Source: Streptomyces diacarni
GTDB lineage: Bacteria > Actinomycetota > Actinomycetes > Streptomycetales > Streptomycetaceae
Assembly (NCBI RefSeq): GCF_003323715.1
Contig: NZ_QOIN01000055.1
Location: 62,001 to 126,000 of the forward strand
Reading direction: 5' to 3'
DNA length: 64,000 nt
A program made the position numbers and the translations under genes. This document shows, piece by piece, positions 62,807-64,000 of this stretch. Under the pieces are notes generated by a model. It searched no databases. It was not told the origin of the DNA and saw only the letters and a program-made list of their open reading frames with translations. Position 1 is the stretch's first letter; every line of letters starts with the position of its first letter.

Positions 62807-62855
62807 CCGCAACCCTCACGTTGTCTCGTTCTCGGAACTGCGGTTGACTTCGGCC

Positions 62856-63545
62856 ATGACCGACAACGTGCTGGAGGAACTCAGCGACGACCGCAGACTG
62901 TTGGGGCGCACCAGCACCGCCGAACGCGTCGCCGGCATCCTGCGCGGCCGGATCATCGAGGGCGGGTTCCGTCCCGGGATGCGGCTGGCGGAGGAGGAGA
63001 TCGGCCGCGCACTGGGCGTCTCCCGCAACACACTGCGCGAGGCCTTCCGGCTGCTCACCCACGAGCGGCTGCTCGCCCACGAGCTGAACCGCGGCATGTT
63101 CGTCCGCAAGCTGACCGTCGAGGACCTGGAGGACCTCTACCGGGTGCGCCGCCTGGTCGAGTGCGCCGCGCTGCGGCAGCTGGCCGCCCCGCCCTACGCC
63201 CTGCACACGATGGACGCCGCGGTGACGGCGGGGCTGAGCGCGCGGGCCGAGGAGCGCTGGCGGGACCTGGGGACGGCCAACATGCACTTCCACCAGGGGA
63301 TAGTCGAGCTGGCCGGAAGTCCACGCGCCGATGACATGATGCGCGGCGTACTGGCGGAACTGCGGCTCGTCTTCCACGTCATGGAGAACCCCCGCCGCTT
63401 CCACGAGCCCTACCTGCCGCGCAACCGCGAGATCCTGGACGCGCTCCGTGACGGTGACGCCCCCGGAGCCGAGCGGCTGCTCGCCGTCTACCTCGACGAC
63501 TCCAGGCGCCAGCTCGCCGACGGGTACGCGCGCCAGCTAGGCTGA
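62856..63545 (+). CDS. GntR-family regulator with FCD ligand domain
   Basis: A 229-residue regulator. The N-terminal wHTH spans about residues 20-90, with RLAEEEIGRALGVSRNTLRE. The C-terminal all-helical FCD domain carries metal/ligand His residues in NMHFHQGIVELAGS and a final helix ERLLAVYLDDSRRQL. FCD regulators sense organic acids. Intact 5-oxoprolinase/D-glutamate cyclase loci often encode a GntR or IclR regulator, so this gene may have controlled the decayed DUF1445 gene beside it. I used the ATG at 62856, which gives the expected N-terminus. Confidence 0.88.
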   Translation: MTDNVLEELSDDRRLLGRTSTAERVAGILRGRIIEGGFRPGMRLAEEEIGRALGVSRNTLREAFRLLTHERLLAHELNRGMFVRKLTVEDLEDLYRVRRLVECAALRQLAAPPYALHTMDAAVTAGLSARAEERWRDLGTANMHFHQGIVELAGSPRADDMMRGVLAELRLVFHVMENPRRFHEPYLPRNREILDALRDGDAPGAERLLAVYLDDSRRQLADGYARQLG

Positions 63546-63611
63546 CGGGTCGGCTCACGCCCCGCTGCGCCACCGCGCCAGCCACCCGGACCGCGCCAAC
63601 CACCCGGACCG

Positions 63612-63640
63612 TGACAACCGTGCCGTTTCGGGTCTTGTCA
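63612..63640. promoter_or_regulatory. Inverted repeat upstream of the last gene
   Basis: TGACAA (63612-63617) and TTGTCA (63635-63640) form an inverted repeat with a 17-nt spacer, centred about 40 nt before the last start codon. It could be an operator. A TTAATG hexamer follows at about 63651. Confidence 0.35.
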
Positions 63641-63664
63641 GTGCGACGGCTTAATGTGTCCGTC

Positions 63665-64000
63665 GTGACTGAGAGCGCCACCACGACGAGCAGCCCGGTG
63701 GGGACAGGTGCGTCCGCACCCTCCCCGGCCCCGGGGCCCGCGGCCGACGAGGGCCTGGCCCGCCGCCTGCGCGCGCTCGCCTGCACGGCGCCGCTGCACG
63801 ACCTCGACACCCGCAAGGCCAACCTCGCGGGCGAGTACGGCGCCTACGAGATGGCCGAGCTGGCGCTGGCGGCCATCGACCAGGTCACCCTGCAGATGGA
63901 CTTCGACACCGGTGCCGACCACGAGCAGATCCTCGCCAGGCTGCTGCCCCGCGTCGCCGCCCAGGCCCCCGCCCGCCCGGCGGCCGAGCACGAGCGCGTC
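63665..64000 (+). CDS. Unidentified protein, N-terminal 112 residues (cut by window end)
   Basis: An open frame from a GTG at 63665 to the window end. The first ~30 residues are Thr/Ser/Pro-rich. Helices follow: GLARRLRALACTAPLHDLD, GEYGAYEMAELALAAIDQV, MDFDTGADHEQILARLLPRV. Third-position GC bias is strong, so it is very likely coding. I do not recognise the family with confidence; a subunit of an SMC-like (MksBEF/Wadjet-type) operon is one guess that the next few kilobases would settle. Confidence 0.7.
   Translation, partial: MTESATTTSSPVGTGASAPSPAPGPAADEGLARRLRALACTAPLHDLDTRKANLAGEYGAYEMAELALAAIDQVTLQMDFDTGADHEQILARLLPRVAAQAPARPAAEHERV

Overview
The window is high-GC actinobacterial DNA with strong third-position GC bias, many GTG and some TTG starts, and 4-nt start/stop overlaps. 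Its gene content points to Streptomyces or a very close relative: rbpA behind a sigma-R type promoter, fxsA, a split lnt-ppm1 pair, a locus matching smeA-sffA of sporulating streptomycetes, a chitinase with a DasR-type repeat promoter, an NsdA-like TPR regulator and a SpoIIE-type phosphatase. I see no rRNA, tRNA, CRISPR array, insertion sequence or prophage.

Layout. 1-3441: end of a cytochrome c oxidase subunit I gene, two small membrane proteins (one CtaG-like) and a cytochrome b (QcrB type), which together look like an accessory respiratory cluster. 3377-15393: stand-alone metabolic and regulatory genes (Fsr-like MFS exporter with divergent AraC regulator, gnd, a PolA-like polymerase, a GlsB-like membrane protein, a chitinase, an acyl-CoA dehydrogenase, a secreted EEP-family hydrolase, a degenerate EndoIII-like protein). 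15630-22308: AsnC regulator and amidohydrolase, then the lipoprotein/mannosylation pair lnt-ppm1, fxsA, and convergent rbpA separated by a strong hairpin. 22631-32087: UMF1-type MFS, yczE-gdpd operon with divergent MocR regulator, sffA-smeA, a YoaK-type protein and an M20 amidohydrolase.

32290-35298 is an unusual three-gene unit: a polytopic membrane protein, a small protein and a single-pass protein. The C-terminus of the first and the N-terminus of the second carry the same glycine-rich motif. I do not recognise this system and regard it as the best candidate for something undescribed.

35591-50942 holds most of a lipid-catabolism island. FadE26-, FadD19- and EchA19-like proteins, a DUF35 protein and two lipid-transfer/thiolase-like proteins closely parallel the mycobacterial sterol side-chain genes (Rv3504, Rv3515c-Rv3516, Rv3521-Rv3523). 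Two perfect matches to the KstR operator pattern TnnAACnnGTTnnA lie upstream of the FadE26-like gene and between the divergent FadD19- and EchA19-like genes. A Ser/Thr kinase, a nitronate monooxygenase-like protein, a second acyl-CoA ligase, an amino-acid permease and an SDR are interspersed.

51063-64000 contains an AAA ATPase resembling a LAL regulator without its HTH, a conserved unknown, a peptidoglycan amidase, an APH-fold protein, the NsdA-like regulator, the PP2C phosphatase, a HEAT-like protein, a decayed D-glutamate cyclase (DUF1445) remnant carrying 24-bp tandem repeats, a GntR/FCD regulator, and the start of an unidentified gene cut by the window end.
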